Shown here: piece by piece, positions 20,823-31,017 of the stretch
Layout: every line of letters begins with the position of its first letter
How positions within the stretch are numbered: position 1 is the stretch's first letter
NCBI GenBank assembly: GCA_977017575.1
Contig: CDRNVI010000063.1
Span: forward strand, 1 to 64,000
Reading direction: 5' to 3'
From: Paramoeba atlantica
Lineage: Eukaryota; Discosea
DNA: 64,000 bases
Position numbers and translations under genes: made by a program
The notes under the pieces: generated by a model
Databases searched by the model: none
What the model was told of the DNA's origin: nothing
The model's input: only the letters and a program-made list of their open reading frames with translations

Positions 20823-21150
20823 TCCGAAAAAATCCGAACTTGGCGGACCCGTCCTGCGGATACGCGGGGGGGGGGGTCACCCCCGGGTAGGGGGGTGGAA
20901 AATGCGCGCCAAGACTCCGGCTACCCATTCTGCGGTTTTTTTTCGAAAAATAATTTTTTCGAAAAAAATTGCTCGACCATGACCCCCCCCCCTGGACCCC
21001 CCATTTTTTTCAATTTTGGACCACCGAGCCCCCTTTTATATTTTTTTCCTATATTATATTACTGTTTTCCTCTTTATATTTTCACTGTTTTTGTTCACTT
21101 TTTTTTCAATAATCGAGAGTAGAGCGGTAGTTATACAACCACCGCAATTT
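20823..21150. repeat. Dispersed repeat of about 330 bp, copy 1
   Basis: The segment starts 'gaaaaaatccgaacttggcg' and ends with the hairpin 'gcggtagttatacaaccacc' plus 'gc'. A closely similar copy in the same orientation is at 62838-63166. The C/G runs in the middle differ in length. It has no coding capacity and is probably a non-autonomous DNA element. The terminal hairpin motif also occurs alone at 23197-23230 (reverse) and, altered, at 30063-30096. Confidence 0.85.
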
Positions 21151-21555
21151 TTAATATACATACCTTTTGCGGGTCCATGGGTCCCGCATCCAAAATTCAG
21201 GATGAACTTAGTGGAGTGACTGCTTCAGATTTTGATGCAAAACATCGGATTTTTTCCAAATGGGGACCTTAGCTTTTGAACGCAATGGAAATCGCTCGAT
21301 CAAAGCGTGGCATAATAACTCCTAAGGTGGTGTTACTCGTTGGTGTTCAGGCAAGCTCGGCAATATGGAGTTTCTTTTCGAGAATATAAAAACAGTAGAG
21401 GCCTTCGTAGAGGACGAGTGCAAGAAAGGGCCCCGAGCTTCGAAAGCGAAGCGGCCCTGTTTTTCAGTTTTTCATTTTCTAGTGTAATACAGTATAAACC
21501 ACATACCCATTTAACATACCCCCCGGTATGTTATCAAGGTATAGGTATGTTAAAC

Positions 21556-21577
21556 ATACAGTTTCTGTACCTTGTTG
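21556..21577 (+). other. Spliced-leader-like sequence followed by GT
   Basis: The 22 bases 'atacagtttctgtaccttgt' plus 'tg' are identical to those at the 5' edge of the LINE at 38.87 kb. The next bases are 'gtacttaacc', so a splice-donor-like GT directly follows, as at the exon/intron joint of a spliced-leader RNA gene. I do not see the expected Sm site and T-run behind it, and the 5' half of the leader is missing. It is either a fragment of such a gene or another retrocopied leader. Confidence 0.55.
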
Positions 21578-21849
21578 GTACTTAACCTTAGTTCATCCTT
21601 TCTTTCCCCCGCAATGGGCATACTCTTGCTGTATTTTCATGCCCGTTGCCGGTCGGCGCTAAGGCTGGAACTGTCCCCCTTTATCGCTGAAGAAGGGGAC
21701 GCGCCTTCATCCCTTCGCCCCTCCCCGACTCACTCCCCTGGAGTGAATTCTTCTCCCTCTCGGATTCTTTCCTCCCGACCCGTACCTCTCCGAGAGGGCT
21801 AGGCGTCACGGTGGCCTCACTTGAGGACCACTAGACGCGTCCCTCGCTG

Positions 21850-22032
21850 CCCGCGTTTACGGCTCTCCGCACGTGACGGTCGCCCAGCTCTCCGCACCTC
21901 GGCTCTGTCGCAGCTCTCTGCACCCGGATTGCCCCCGAAACTGTAATATGGGGATTACGCATCCGGCTCTCTGCACCTGCACATGACAACCGAGCTCTCT
22001 GCACCTGGGACGTCAGCTCTCTGCACCCATTC
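21850..22032. repeat. Irregular repeat of 'agctctctgcacc'
   Basis: The motif 'cagctctctgcacc' or 'cggctctccgcac' appears about seven times with spacers of 10-50 bp. It is inside the 21.5-22.4 kb element. Function unknown. Confidence 0.7.
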
Positions 22033-22441
22033 TCCTCCAGCGAGGGCAAATCCTCACGTGATCCACCCGTCGTATGCGGGTAAGGACAATGTGAGACAAA
22101 TCTCTGCAATCTAAGTGCTTGAATAAACAAATATAGGTATGTTAAGTAGACTGGTAATGAAATAGGAAAGAGAAGAAAATCACTTTCACTGTTAGAACCT
22201 GTATCTAAAGATATACCGCGCGTAGTACTAAATGCTAAGATGTTATCAAAATACGTTTAAAAACGCATACAGGAAACATCTTGTTAAAAACGTAAGTGAT
22301 ATTACGGTTGGATTTTGGTACAGTTGCACAATAAAAGCCGTGGGACGAGGGGGGGGGGTATGTTAAGTGTCGTGGGCCAGAATAACATACCCACCGGTAT
22401 GTTATCCAAGGTATAGGTATGTTAAACGGGTATGTGGTTTA

Positions 22442-22590
22442 CTAAAGAAAAAAATATAAAGGGGGGATCCGGTGGTTTACTATAGAAGTACTGTCACCCC
22501 CCCCCCCCCCTTTATACTTCCGCCGGTTTCGGTACTTTTGGAAGTATAAAGGGAGGAACCTGACTTTCGGAAGTATAAAGGGGGGGCTGA
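22442..22590. mobile_element. Small C/G-run palindromic element
   Basis: Repeated 'aagtataaaggggg' units face an inverted 'ccccctttatacttc' copy around a run of 15 C (about 22495-22520). 'gtactgtcaccccccccc' resembles the TACTGTCCCCC end type. No gene is present. Confidence 0.5.
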
Positions 22591-22979
22591 TTTTTTGACA
22601 AATCCGCGAAACAATTGTTTTTAAAAAAGGAAAAAGAAAAGAAATGCACCACTTCACGGCGCTGGTTTTCTATTATTCTAGCTAAAAATCAATCATCTAA
22701 TCTCCAAACATGCAGGGCACAATGTTTGCTTCCGTGTTCTTCTTGCACATAGTCAACATACGCTGTATGCTACGCTGTAGTGAATACGTGTCGGGACGAT
22801 CTACCATTAGAAGCTTTATGGGAAAGTTTTTGAAACGATGTATATTCGCTTTTGCTGCAGCAGGCGCATGTCCACGCTGGCTTTCATCCCGCCCAGTTCG
22901 CCAAGGAGGAGTTCGTTAATTTTTCTTGCATCTCGACATGTTTGTCCTTGTGCAAACCCCATCGCGCTTGCGACCACGA

Positions 22980-23190
22980 TAGATTTCCTTTTTTCTGGAA
23001 AAATCCGACACCATTTTTCCGGGTGGAGCGCATGGTTCGTAATCTTTGTGTTTTCTTTAGCTTTCCAGGCCGAATTTCTTTTTTAGGCTCTTCGTTAAAC
23101 GCGGTGTTAGTTTTCAACGCGAAGCGCGCAGCATGAGTGACTTCTAAGTTGAAAACAACCACCGCGTTTAACGAAGAGCCTAAAAAAGAA
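22980..23190. repeat. Dispersed inverted-repeat element, copy 2
   Basis: This is the reverse-oriented partner of the repeat at 20278-20460, with the same 'ttctttagctttccaggccg' flank and the same fold-back arms ('ggctcttcgttaaacgcggt'). The loop differs slightly. Confidence 0.85.
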
Positions 23191-23232
23191 AAGTGCGGTG
23201 GTTGTATAACTACCGCTCTACCCTCGATATAT

Positions 23233-23330
23233 CCCCCCCCCAACTAAGGGCGTTGGGGGGGAGCTTATATCCCCCCCCCAACGCCCAACTAACGTACCCC
23301 GCGGCGGTACCATTCCTGTACCGCCGCCTG
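23233..23330. repeat. Palindromic C/G-run region
   Basis: 'caactaagggcgttgggggg' and 'ccccccaacgcccaactaa' form an inverted pair. Immediately after it is 'gcggcggtaccattcctgta' with its own inverted 'ccgccgc'. Confidence 0.6.
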
Positions 23331-23612
23331 AACGATCTGGGAGTTGCCCTTCTGAATGGCCACCCCAGTAGCCATCAGAAGGTGCGACAGACATCCGTTT
23401 CTGTCGGACGCGTAGGCCCTGGCCACCTTGTTAAGAAAGCTCAAGGTGTCTGGGACAGGTACCCCGTAGGCGGTGAAGGCCAGGGGGTAAAAGTCCATCT
23501 CCCCGACGGCCGCCATCTCTTCATGAGAGCGCCGTTTATGGGCCTCCGCCACCCTTAGCGTGTGGGATGGCGCCGCTGCCTCTTTCCGGCTATACGAGAT
23601 GATCTCGTTCAT
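23289..23612 (-). mobile_element. C-terminal fragment of a retroelement-like protein
   Basis: The ORF includes 'EMDFYPLAFTAYGVPVPD' and 'LLMATGVAIQKGNSQIVQ'. This resembles the closing domain of some protist retroelement proteins ('F.PF...GG..P.A..FL..LA ... VA.Q.GNA'). It starts within a palindromic region and has no reverse transcriptase beside it, so it is a detached fragment. The assignment rests on a weak pattern. Confidence 0.35.
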
Positions 23613-23667
23613 ACATGTATGTCAAGGTCGGCACGAGTAATACTCACTAAATGAGGAGACTCTTTGA

Positions 23668-23952
23668 TTGGGCGGGGCCCGCGTGTGCCACGTACTCGAC
23701 CGGATAGTTCCGCATCGACACACACTGTTCACTGACGCAACCTCAAAAGGATTGGGGGGCGTGTTGTACATTGATTATGGTAGAATAGCAATTGCTGGAG
23801 ATACATGGGACGAAGAATTTGCGTATGGGGTGAATCAAGCCGAGACCAGAGCGGTTAGACTCGCATTCGAGCACTTTGAAAGGAATTTTAATCCGGATAC
23901 ATGTGAGGGGCTGCGGGTGAGGACCAAGACGAGATCACGGGAGATCACATGA
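23668..23952 (+). mobile_element. Fossil RNase H fragment, LTR/DIRS-retroelement type
   Basis: The stretch around 'HTLFTDATSKGLGGVLY' followed by 'GVNQAETRAVRLAFEHF' matches the RNase H style of LTR-kin retroelements, possibly DIRS-like. It is a short, broken fossil without visible ends. Confidence 0.5.
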
Positions 23953-24053
23953 GAACACGTGAGATCATGCGAGATCATACCCACAGTCCCTCATGTGTAA
24001 CTCTATTTGTTGACAACATATCCAGATGGGTACATAGTGAAAATAAAGTTCAA

Positions 24054-26737
24054 TCATTTCTCTTTCGGAATTATTTTCGTACCATCTACGCTAAGGGCTT
24101 GCAGTTTATCAGGTAAAGTGAAATCGTTGACATTACCGTAAAGCTCCGAGTTATTGTCAAGGCAAAACCATGACAATCGTGGTGGAAGGTTATCAAATCG
24201 CACCAATCCGGAAAACTGATTATTAGAACAGTCGAGAGCATCAAGTTCGAAAGGTAAGTGTTGTAAATTAAGTGGTCCTGTAAACTTGTTGTATGATAGT
24301 TTAATTTATCATACCTTTATAAGGCAGAGAATATGCGGATAGGCCTGGGGGGCGCATATGACGCTGCCCAGACCTATCTTTTACAGACGTTATACCCGTC
24401 CTTCTGTCCAAACGGCAGACTCGCGGTTCTGCCAGATAATGAAACTGCCTCGAAGGGCGGTCTGCATTAGACTTTCTCGACATTTTTCCGCAAGCTTTGT
24501 GTCCTCGTCAAAGAGGAGATTGAGGTTTCGACAAGATGTGAGTAACGAGCCGCGGGCTCCCACTTCGAATACAACAAGGGTCGTCCTAGGGTGATTAATG
24601 CGTCGTTCATGGAAGAGAGCATTATATTTACGGGATTTGCCCTCGTGCGCCTGAGACTGGTTCTCTTCCCAGGGCACAGTGAGCTCAATGATGAACTCAC
24701 TTCCATCCTTAAGTGTAATCAAACCGTCGGGGCGAAGAAGGTCCTCACGGGTGCCGAGCCATGCCGGGGCATTCCTAAATCCGGGGATATCTAGGTGTAC
24801 GCTCTTGGTATACGGCGAACGCAGCAAGTGTTTTCCGAGCTCTTCAAGTAACATGTCATGACGGAGGGTATATCTCCCTTGCTGAAGGGACTCTTTGCAC
24901 CCCGAGAGCACGTGCCTTGTTGTTTGAGGTTCGAGTTTACATATGGGACATGTTACACTCGCACGCCGGAGACCCCAAAGCCGAAGATTGGTTCTGGATG
25001 GTAGGGGTGAAAGCGTTAGTACTGAAGCTGCGAAGCGAGAAAGTTTTTCACTGTTGAGGTTGTTCAGGGCCGCTGAGAACTCTTTCGCGAGATCAGCCTC
25101 GGAGGGGAGGCTCCACTATTTTGCTGCTGTCGGTGCCCGTCTCTGAAGCTGATTTATGACGTAAGATTCATGGTGATCACGGGCTATCTGTTGCGCCTTC
25201 CGCGCGTCATGAAGGTGTTGAATGGCGTCAGCGCTTGGACGAATATAACCAGAGGATCGTTTTTCTTCTTCTTGCTTGATTCGGGCTCGTAGTGCCGCCT
25301 GTATCGATGGGTCCCGCCACTTGTGCATCTGTGTTAAGGCTAGGATAGAGCATTCGGACCACAGCTTGGATAAACTTTTAAGGTTCCACCCTCGTTCAGT
25401 ATAAAGAATTTCGGTGCAAGTCGTGGATGCTGCATTGATCCATTTCTTAAGGTGACGTGTAATTCTTTTCTGCAATCGCAATACAAAGTTGAAAGTGACA
25501 CACGGGTGAACGGTGAGGGCGTAGCGCAGACGGGATACGATCGCTCTGTTGTAGATCCAAAGTTTTTCGGGGAGACTGTGTGCACTCTCGTCGACATTCC
25601 GAAGCCATGTTCTTAGTCTGACATCCAGCTTTTTGAAAAGTTCTTTCGCTTGCTGTGCTCCTGGTGCTATGGTCATTCCAAGAAAAGTGCTTCCACGGTC
25701 AAATATATGTGGTATCGCTTTGCCTTCGATACTGAGTCTCGGCTTCCTGGTCATGTACCCCGGGTGCTCACTGCCTTCACGCATGGACATGCACTGTGTA
25801 CGGCTCTTGTCTACGTTGATTGAGAGTCCTATTCGTCTCAGTGCAGTTTCGAGTGTGTTGGTCGCGTGCTGCATGTCGGTATCGCTGCTAGTCAGTATCG
25901 TCAGGTCGTCAACGTAGGCTTTCAGGAAATGCCTTGGAGTATCTGGGTAGTCAAGGCCATACCGGGGGCACGATTGCTTGAGGTATCGTAGTACAGTTTC
26001 CATCACTAAGTTGAAAATTATGGGCGACAGGGTATCACCTTGTAGTACGCCTCTGTGTATCGGTATAGCACGTGACAAACCTTCGACACACTTAATACGC
26101 ATTTCCGCATGTGAATACATGCTTCTATGTATGTTCTCATCTATGTTAATCATAGATCGCGGTAGACTGGTGAGGTCGATTTCACCGGATAAATTGGTGT
26201 CCGACATTAATAAGAGGAAAATATGATTCCCCAGGCAGGTTAAATCTATATTCCCCTGAAAAAAGTTGTTACACAGGATAAGTTCCTCCATGTTTTGTGG
26301 TAAATGGTGGAATTCCAAAGAGCCTGAAAATTGGTTACAGTTTATGGCAAACTCATCAAGTTCAGCCGGCAACATATCGAACAGTACTTTTCCCGTAAGA
26401 TCGTTGCAAGATGCTTTAAATTTGTGTAACGTGCGTAATGTGTAACGCCATTGCAGTGATCCTTTCAGTCGATTACTCCCAAATATGCCGAATGTTTCCC
26501 AAATAATGTTCGTTACTTGTTGTCCATCACAATCCACACCTTTCCACTCACATGCTGGCGTTGATGTATTCCACGATGGGTCTGGGTTCTCAATATCAGC
26601 GGCAAATCGTGCGAGCTCATATTCTTGTGGTTATTCGTTCCTCGCACCCTACTGGGAAGTCTACGTGTTGCATCGACATTTGACACATCAGCTGTGCAAC
26701 ACAGATAATACACTAAGGATATCATATTCGTACTCAT
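24054..26737 (-). pseudogene. LRR family gene split by a LINE insertion
   Basis: The 5' part starts at 26737 (MSTNMISLVYYLCC, leader-like) and reaches 'RLPSRVRGTN'. A frameshift near 26637 is needed to continue into 'PQEYELARFAADIENPD', then the cap 'CEWKGVDC' and five or six repeats ('NRLKGSLQWRY', 'NQFSGSLEFHHLP', 'NLSGEIDLTSLP') to 'RSMINID' at about 26139. There it joins LINE reverse transcriptase without a stop. The 3' part resumes left of the LINE at about 24296 ('LSYNKFTGPLNLQHLP', 'NQFSGLVRFDNLP', 'NSELYGNVNDFTLP') and ends 'GTKIIPKEK' at 24054. The remaining pieces are clean, so the loss is recent. Confidence 0.85.
24300..26138 (-). mobile_element. 5'-truncated LINE, copy B (RT plus restriction-like endonuclease)
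   Basis: The element begins inside the RT domain ('RGVLQGDTLSPIIFNLVM'), keeps the catalytic 'AYVDDLTILTSS', the thumb region ('LWIYNRAIVSRLRYAL'), a Cys/His knuckle ('CPIC...H..SGC', about 24900-24950) and the endonuclease with 'RPDGLITL' and 'FIIELTVPWEEN'. One in-frame stop at 25116-25118 replaces the Trp found in copy A; everything else to 24390 stays in one frame. The short 3' UTR shares 'gcgcatatgacgctg' with copy A. Truncation of the 5' end is the usual result of target-primed reverse transcription. By eye, protein identity with copy A is roughly 60 percent, so the two belong to different subfamilies. Confidence 0.9.
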
Positions 26738-26914
26738 CGGTGTTACTGAGAACCGTTTACACAGAAAGTAAAAAAAATGTGCAACAATTCAATTTGGTAA
26801 AACATGGTAAAACCACGTCGAAAAATTGACCAAAACAATTTCCCCAAAAAGAAGAGGTCCGACGCCTACGAAGAGTTTCTGTGTACACGTTTTAGCCCCT
26901 TCTACAACCCGATT

Positions 26915-29734
26915 TCATTCCTTACCCCCTCCCCCCCTTTCCCCTCCCCTCTCCTCCCCCTCCCTCCCCCCCACCATCTCCCACACCACCAGCACCGCCA
27001 ACGCGATCCCCGGCCCGACCACCACCCCTTTCAACCCAAACGTCGTCACCCCTAGTACCATCGCGAGACCCACCAACGGGGAGGACAACCCTGGCACCCG
27101 CAACAGGGTGTCCTCCCCCCCCCGCGCCCCCACCCCCACCACCCACACCAGCGCGACCATCCCGGCCACGCTCACGGGGGTAGTACCACTACTACCCCTA
27201 CGACTACCACTACTACTGTTGTAGTCGTAGGGGTAGGGGTAGTGGTAGTAGTGGTAGTAGGCCCGGAGCGCTGCGGGGAGCACCGCGACGGAGTACTTGG
27301 GGATGTAGGGGAAGAGCCCTGTGGCGGCTCCGAGGGTTGCGGCGAGGGCGGGGTAGGGGAAGGCGAGGAGGGCGAGGGTGAGGTAGGTGACGGCGCCGTG
27401 GAAGAGGGTGAGGTGGAGGAGGGAGAGGGTGAGGGACTGGAGGCGGGAGGTGAGGGCGGCGTCGAAGGTGGTGGCGAAGGTGGTGGAGGGGGAGGGAGGG
27501 GGGTGGGGACGGGGACGGGGGGGTGGGGGGGGTTTGTTGTTGGGGCTGGGGGTTGGATGGGTAGTCGGGTTGGGGGTTGGATGGGTATTCGGGTTGTTAC
27601 TTGGATGGGTATTCGGGTTGTTGTTTAGGTTGTTATTGGTGTTGTGATTGGAGCTGTTCTTGAGGGTGGATGGGGAGGAGAAACTGGATTGTGGGTTTTG
27701 GGGGGTCGTACGGTTTTTGGGGGGAGGGAGGGTTGGAGCTGGAGGAGGTCGTAGTAGGCTTTGGGTTTTGGGGGGAGTGGTTTTGGAGGGTAGTGGAGTG
27801 GGGGGTTGTGGATGGAGGGGAATACTGGAGGCTCGGATTCCGTGCCGTGGGAGGTATCCGGGGGCGGTGCCACCTCGGCCCAGTGAAATGGGGACGGTGT
27901 GTTTCGTTTTTGCGCCCGCGGGTTTCTTGGTATGCTCCGTTGAAAAACTCGGGCGACGTGGTGAGGGGGAGCGTGAGATAGCGATGTCGGGGTGTGCCTC
28001 CGTTTGTTCTTTACACGGATAGCTCTCCGGAACCACCCCACCCCGTCGGTACCCCTCACCCGATGCAGCCACCGACCGACTGCCTCCTCCTCCCCCCTGT
28101 AGCATACGATGTCCCTTTAGTACGAGGTAGTACACTAGAGTGTGGGGCTGACGGTGTAAAAAAGTCCATAGCAAAAAGAACAACACCACCTCGTAGGCCA
28201 TCGAGAATGATCCGAGGATCAGACCCGCACACAGTGCCGCACTGGAGGCCAGCCCCGTAAAAAGAGAAGCCCCCCCGGACTGGGCCACACTCAGCATGGA
28301 GTCCACCGGGAGGCGCGCCGGTAGGGCATGTGTGAGGTTGTGGTAGAGTTGGGAGAGCGCCGCGAGACGCTCCTGGCTGATCCACGACCCCGAAGAAGAG
28401 AATTGTGGGGATGAAAAGCCGAAGTTCCCGTCCCAGTAGGGCGCCAGGTGCGACACAAGGGTGTGGTACACTGTCGTGAGGTAGGAGTGGGTCGCTGTGG
28501 TGTTGTACGCGGATGCAACTGGGAGCACAGCAGTTTCGTTTCCTTGCTGCAGCAGAGACGGAAGGGCTGAGAGTGTAGCACTCAGGTTGCTGTGAGACGA
28601 AGCCGGCTGGGTGCCATTGTGCCAAAACGTTTGAAGCGCCTCCTCCAATTGACGTGCGTGGCGTACCAGGTCGTATTGCTGAATCCACTTCTCGAGCTGG
28701 TCCTTGGCGTGTGGAAGGAGTGCAGAGCCGTAAAAGCTGACGTGGGGTTCGACCAATTGGTTCAGCGTGGAGGCATGGGCACGAAAGCTCTCAAGCAGAC
28801 TTAAAATTTCGCGCGTCGCACCGTCGAGAACGCACACGCAAGTCGCGCCCAGCAGAATGATACAAAGCAACGCTCGTAGACGCCGCGCAAGAGACGACAG
28901 CGTCAATGCAAAGTCGCGATATTGCTCCGGACTTGCGGTGAGAACAGTAGGTCCGAACGTTTTCTTGCGTTGAACGTAGAAGAGAAATTGCGGCAGAAAG
29001 GATCTCAGGCGCACCAAAGGGGAACGATGTGAAGAAGGGATGTAGCACCAAATCCACAATGGGCCCGACAATGACAAAAGAAAGAGTAAAGCCAAAAAAG
29101 AACGACCGAAAATGGAGCCTAGGACAACGCAGTATGAGAGTACCCCGAGAGTATCCAGCGTGTGCCGACCAATCAGGTGTTCCAGTGCTCCAGTAATTGT
29201 GGAACCCAGAAAAGCATGAAGCAAAGCACGGATTCCAAGCACCTTTGCACTTCCAGACAGCACTAATTCTAACGTTATCCTCCAGCTCCGTATAACTGTG
29301 GTGAAGGGAAAGACAGAGGAGTTGTCCAGAACACGCCGTGCTTGAAGTTGCGAATGTAGACTGCGCACTTCCCCTTGCTTGTGGGAGGGGTGAAAAACGA
29401 CGCTTAAGGCGACGGCCCACAAGATAGTGTCCCAATAGGGACCCAACAAGGTCCAGAGAAAAACCAAGGCGAGAAGAATAGTAGAGGTGAGAAGAAGGGC
29501 CAAAACTACAGTCCACAAGAGTGTGGTGGGATTCAGTGCATGAGAAGTCGGACGAGAACCGTTTGTTTGAAATGAAGAAGGTATAGCGTAGGTCAAAGGA
29601 GAGGACCAATCGGGAGGAGGAAAAGGTGCTGACAGAATGGATGGGGTGGCGCTGGTACGATAATGGGGAGAATGTGTGCGTGAGGGCCTTAAAGGCGGAT
29701 CGAAATCATAGAGAGAATCAGAAGGATCTTCCAT
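26915..29734 (-). CDS. TMEM245-like (AI-2E transporter superfamily) membrane protein, 939 aa
   Basis: The protein has many hydrophobic segments: about 75-130 ('VVLALLLTSTILLALVFLW' then 'ILWAVALSVVFHP'), 180-250, 290-320, around 520 and four or more in 770-930. The block around residues 780-850 ('HLTLFHGAVTYLTLALLAF' and 'AATLGAATGLFPYIPKYS') is the conserved end of TMEM245 and bacterial AI-2E/YdiK permeases. A Pro/Asn-rich, low-complexity loop fills about 600-770 ('NNNPNTHPSNNPNTHP'). The C terminus is Gly/Glu-rich and encoded by a purine-biased run, so the exact end is less certain. The family is a set of membrane permease-like proteins; for the eukaryotic members the substrate is not known to me. 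G+C is higher than in the flanks, as in the other large host genes. Confidence 0.8.
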   Translation of the reverse strand: MEDPSDSLYDFDPPLRPSRTHSPHYRTSATPSILSAPFPPPDWSSPLTYAIPSSFQTNGSRPTSHALNPTTLLWTVVLALLLTSTILLALVFLWTLLGPYWDTILWAVALSVVFHPSHKQGEVRSLHSQLQARRVLDNSSVFPFTTVIRSWRITLELVLSGSAKVLGIRALLHAFLGSTITGALEHLIGRHTLDTLGVLSYCVVLGSIFGRSFLALLFLLSLSGPLWIWCYIPSSHRSPLVRLRSFLPQFLFYVQRKKTFGPTVLTASPEQYRDFALTLSSLARRLRALLCIILLGATCVCVLDGATREILSLLESFRAHASTLNQLVEPHVSFYGSALLPHAKDQLEKWIQQYDLVRHARQLEEALQTFWHNGTQPASSHSNLSATLSALPSLLQQGNETAVLPVASAYNTTATHSYLTTVYHTLVSHLAPYWDGNFGFSSPQFSSSGSWISQERLAALSQLYHNLTHALPARLPVDSMLSVAQSGGASLFTGLASSAALCAGLILGSFSMAYEVVLFFLLWTFLHRQPHTLVYYLVLKGHRMLQGGGGGSRSVAASGEGYRRGGVVPESYPCKEQTEAHPDIAISRSPSPRRPSFSTEHTKKPAGAKTKHTVPISLGRGGTAPGYLPRHGIRASSIPLHPQPPTPLPSKTTPPKTQSLLRPPPAPTLPPPKNRTTPQNPQSSFSSPSTLKNSSNHNTNNNLNNNPNTHPSNNPNTHPTPNPTTHPTPSPNNKPPPPPRPRPHPPPSPSTTFATTFDAALTSRLQSLTLSLLHLTLFHGAVTYLTLALLAFPYPALAATLGAATGLFPYIPKYSVAVLPAALRAYYHYYHYPYPYDYNSSSGSRRGSSGTTPVSVAGMVALVWVVGVGARGGEDTLLRVPGLSSPLVGLAMVLGVTTFGLKGVVVGPGIALAVLVVWEMVGGREGEERGGERGGGGKE

Positions 29735-30432
29735 GCCAGATTTTAAAGTAGAAGTACAGAAAAGAAATAAAAAAAGTACACTTTTGTAGATAATGCGGAA
29801 ATAGAGACTTTCTAATTATCAGCCCTACAAGCCCCCGAAGCATCGTGCCCCCTGTACTACTCTCCTTTTCATAAGGAACCCTTAAAGAACCGTCGACACA
29901 TTAATTCAGGGGAAAAACATCAGGGGTGAGGTTGGGGTCTGCCGGAGTACGCTTAAAAGGAGGGGGTGCGGTACTGTCCCCGCAAACACACGTATCGCGG
30001 GAAAGATAAAATAAGGGAAGGTAAACTAAGGGAAAAATCGTAGTTGATCGTTTATTTCAGTAATCGAGGGTAGAGCGGCAGTTGTGCGACCATCGAAACA
30101 AATCACTGAACTCCATCTTTAAAAAACGATACACTTTCATCAAAACAGTACAAACCCTCATCAAAATGTTGCAAGCTAAAGTACGCATAAAATTTTAGCA
30201 CAGTCCACGTTTTCCAATTTTTTCTAATTTGCTTCAAAAAGAAATATCGGAAAAAATCTTTACATTTCTGTTACAGAAAACATTGATACATGTACAGAAT
30301 TTCTGTACATGAAGCCGAAAGTTACATTGAAAACATTCTTTAAACATTTTAACGATAGTTAAAAGATTGTTAAAATCGTAAGGGAAATAAAACTTTGTAC
30401 ATCTAGATTGTCTTTTATTTCTCTTCTGACAA
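29735..30432. other. Gene-free spacer with repeat fragments
   Basis: No gene is seen. 'gcggtactgtccccgc' (about 29970) and 'acgcttaaaaggagggggtg' (about 29950) are edges of the dispersed C/G-run elements. Bases 30063-30096 are an altered copy of the 'atcgagggtagagcgg' hairpin motif. The rest is A/T-rich. Confidence 0.6.
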
Positions 30433-31017
30433 TTACTTCACTACTATTTTTGTGTCAAACCAGTCTCGAAGACGTAAAGTATTAGGCAATTTTTGCATAT
30501 CGATGACGCCACCCAAATCCCTGTTTCTCGATAAAAACATGCTCCGCAGATTGTCGGGAATATAATCGAAGCACAGGTCTCCTGAAAAATTGTTGTCTGG
30601 AACCCAAAATTCGCGCAGTGTATGCGGAAGACTTCGAAGTTCAATAGAGCCTTCAAAAGCATTGTTTGTCAAACGAAGGACTTCTAATTGGGGAGGAATA
30701 TAGCTCCAATTTACGCTACCCGACAACATGTTTCGGCAAAGCGAAAGATAAGTCAGGGTTTGGGGGATGTATTCCCATTGAAGAGTACCCGAAAGATGCA
30801 TATTTTCCCATGAAATACCGCGAATCGTGCCTTGCGCATCGCATTCCACACCTACCCACATATTAGCCGAGTTTTCTGCTTTCCAGGAGCTGTGATGATA
30901 TTTTACGCAAGCGATAAATCGAATAAGTTCATATTCTTGTGGCATTGAAGTACCTCTAACTTTTTTTGCTTGGGAGGCCTTCATCGCGTCGCGGTACTGT
31001 AAAGGTATGAGAAACAT
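30433..31017 (-). CDS. LRR family protein, 194 aa
   Basis: A compact member: 'MFLIPLQYRDAMKASQ', then 'KKVRGTSMPQEYELIRFI' at about 17-35, 'YHHSSW', a cap in which the first Cys is replaced ('NMWVGVEC'), four or five repeats ('NMLSGSVNWSYIP', 'NAFEGSIELRSLP', 'NNFSGDLCFDYIP') and the C-cap 'DLGGVIDMQKLP' ending 'DTKIVVK'. The frame is fully open. The short N terminus lacks a convincing signal peptide, so a leader exon or another start upstream is possible. Confidence 0.85.
   Translation of the reverse strand: MFLIPLQYRDAMKASQAKKVRGTSMPQEYELIRFIACVKYHHSSWKAENSANMWVGVECDAQGTIRGISWENMHLSGTLQWEYIPQTLTYLSLCRNMLSGSVNWSYIPPQLEVLRLTNNAFEGSIELRSLPHTLREFWVPDNNFSGDLCFDYIPDNLRSMFLSRNRDLGGVIDMQKLPNTLRLRDWFDTKIVVK

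Larger units (their letters stand above)
21488..22440. mobile_element. Inverted-repeat element of about 950 bp with nested palindromes
   Basis: The outer ends are inverted copies: 'accacatacccatttaacat' at the left (about 21496) and 'gttaaacgggtatgtggttt' at the right (ending about 22437). Each end also carries a second motif, 'ggtatgttatc(c)aaggtat' and 'aggtatgtt', in direct orientation. Inside lie the spliced-leader-like 21556-21577, an open stretch beginning at an ATG at 21615, and a short tandem repeat at 21850-22032. A related, smaller element with 'accatacc...ggtatggta' ends is at 60551-60900. Confidence 0.7.

Noticed and set aside
21556-21700. A functional spliced-leader RNA gene
   Set aside because: Only the 3' half of the leader is present, the sequence before it belongs to a transposon arm, and no Sm-type site or T-run terminator is visible behind it.
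25116-26537. A genuine LRR-reverse transcriptase fusion gene
   Set aside because: The LRR gene resumes on the other side of the LINE, has a frameshift before the fusion frame, and the LINE copy is 5'-truncated with a stop. It is an insertion, not an evolved gene.
27242-28022. Gly/Glu/Val-rich plus-strand frames of 124-128 codons
   Set aside because: They are antisense readings of the low-complexity Pro/Asn part of the TMEM245-like gene, with no motif of their own.
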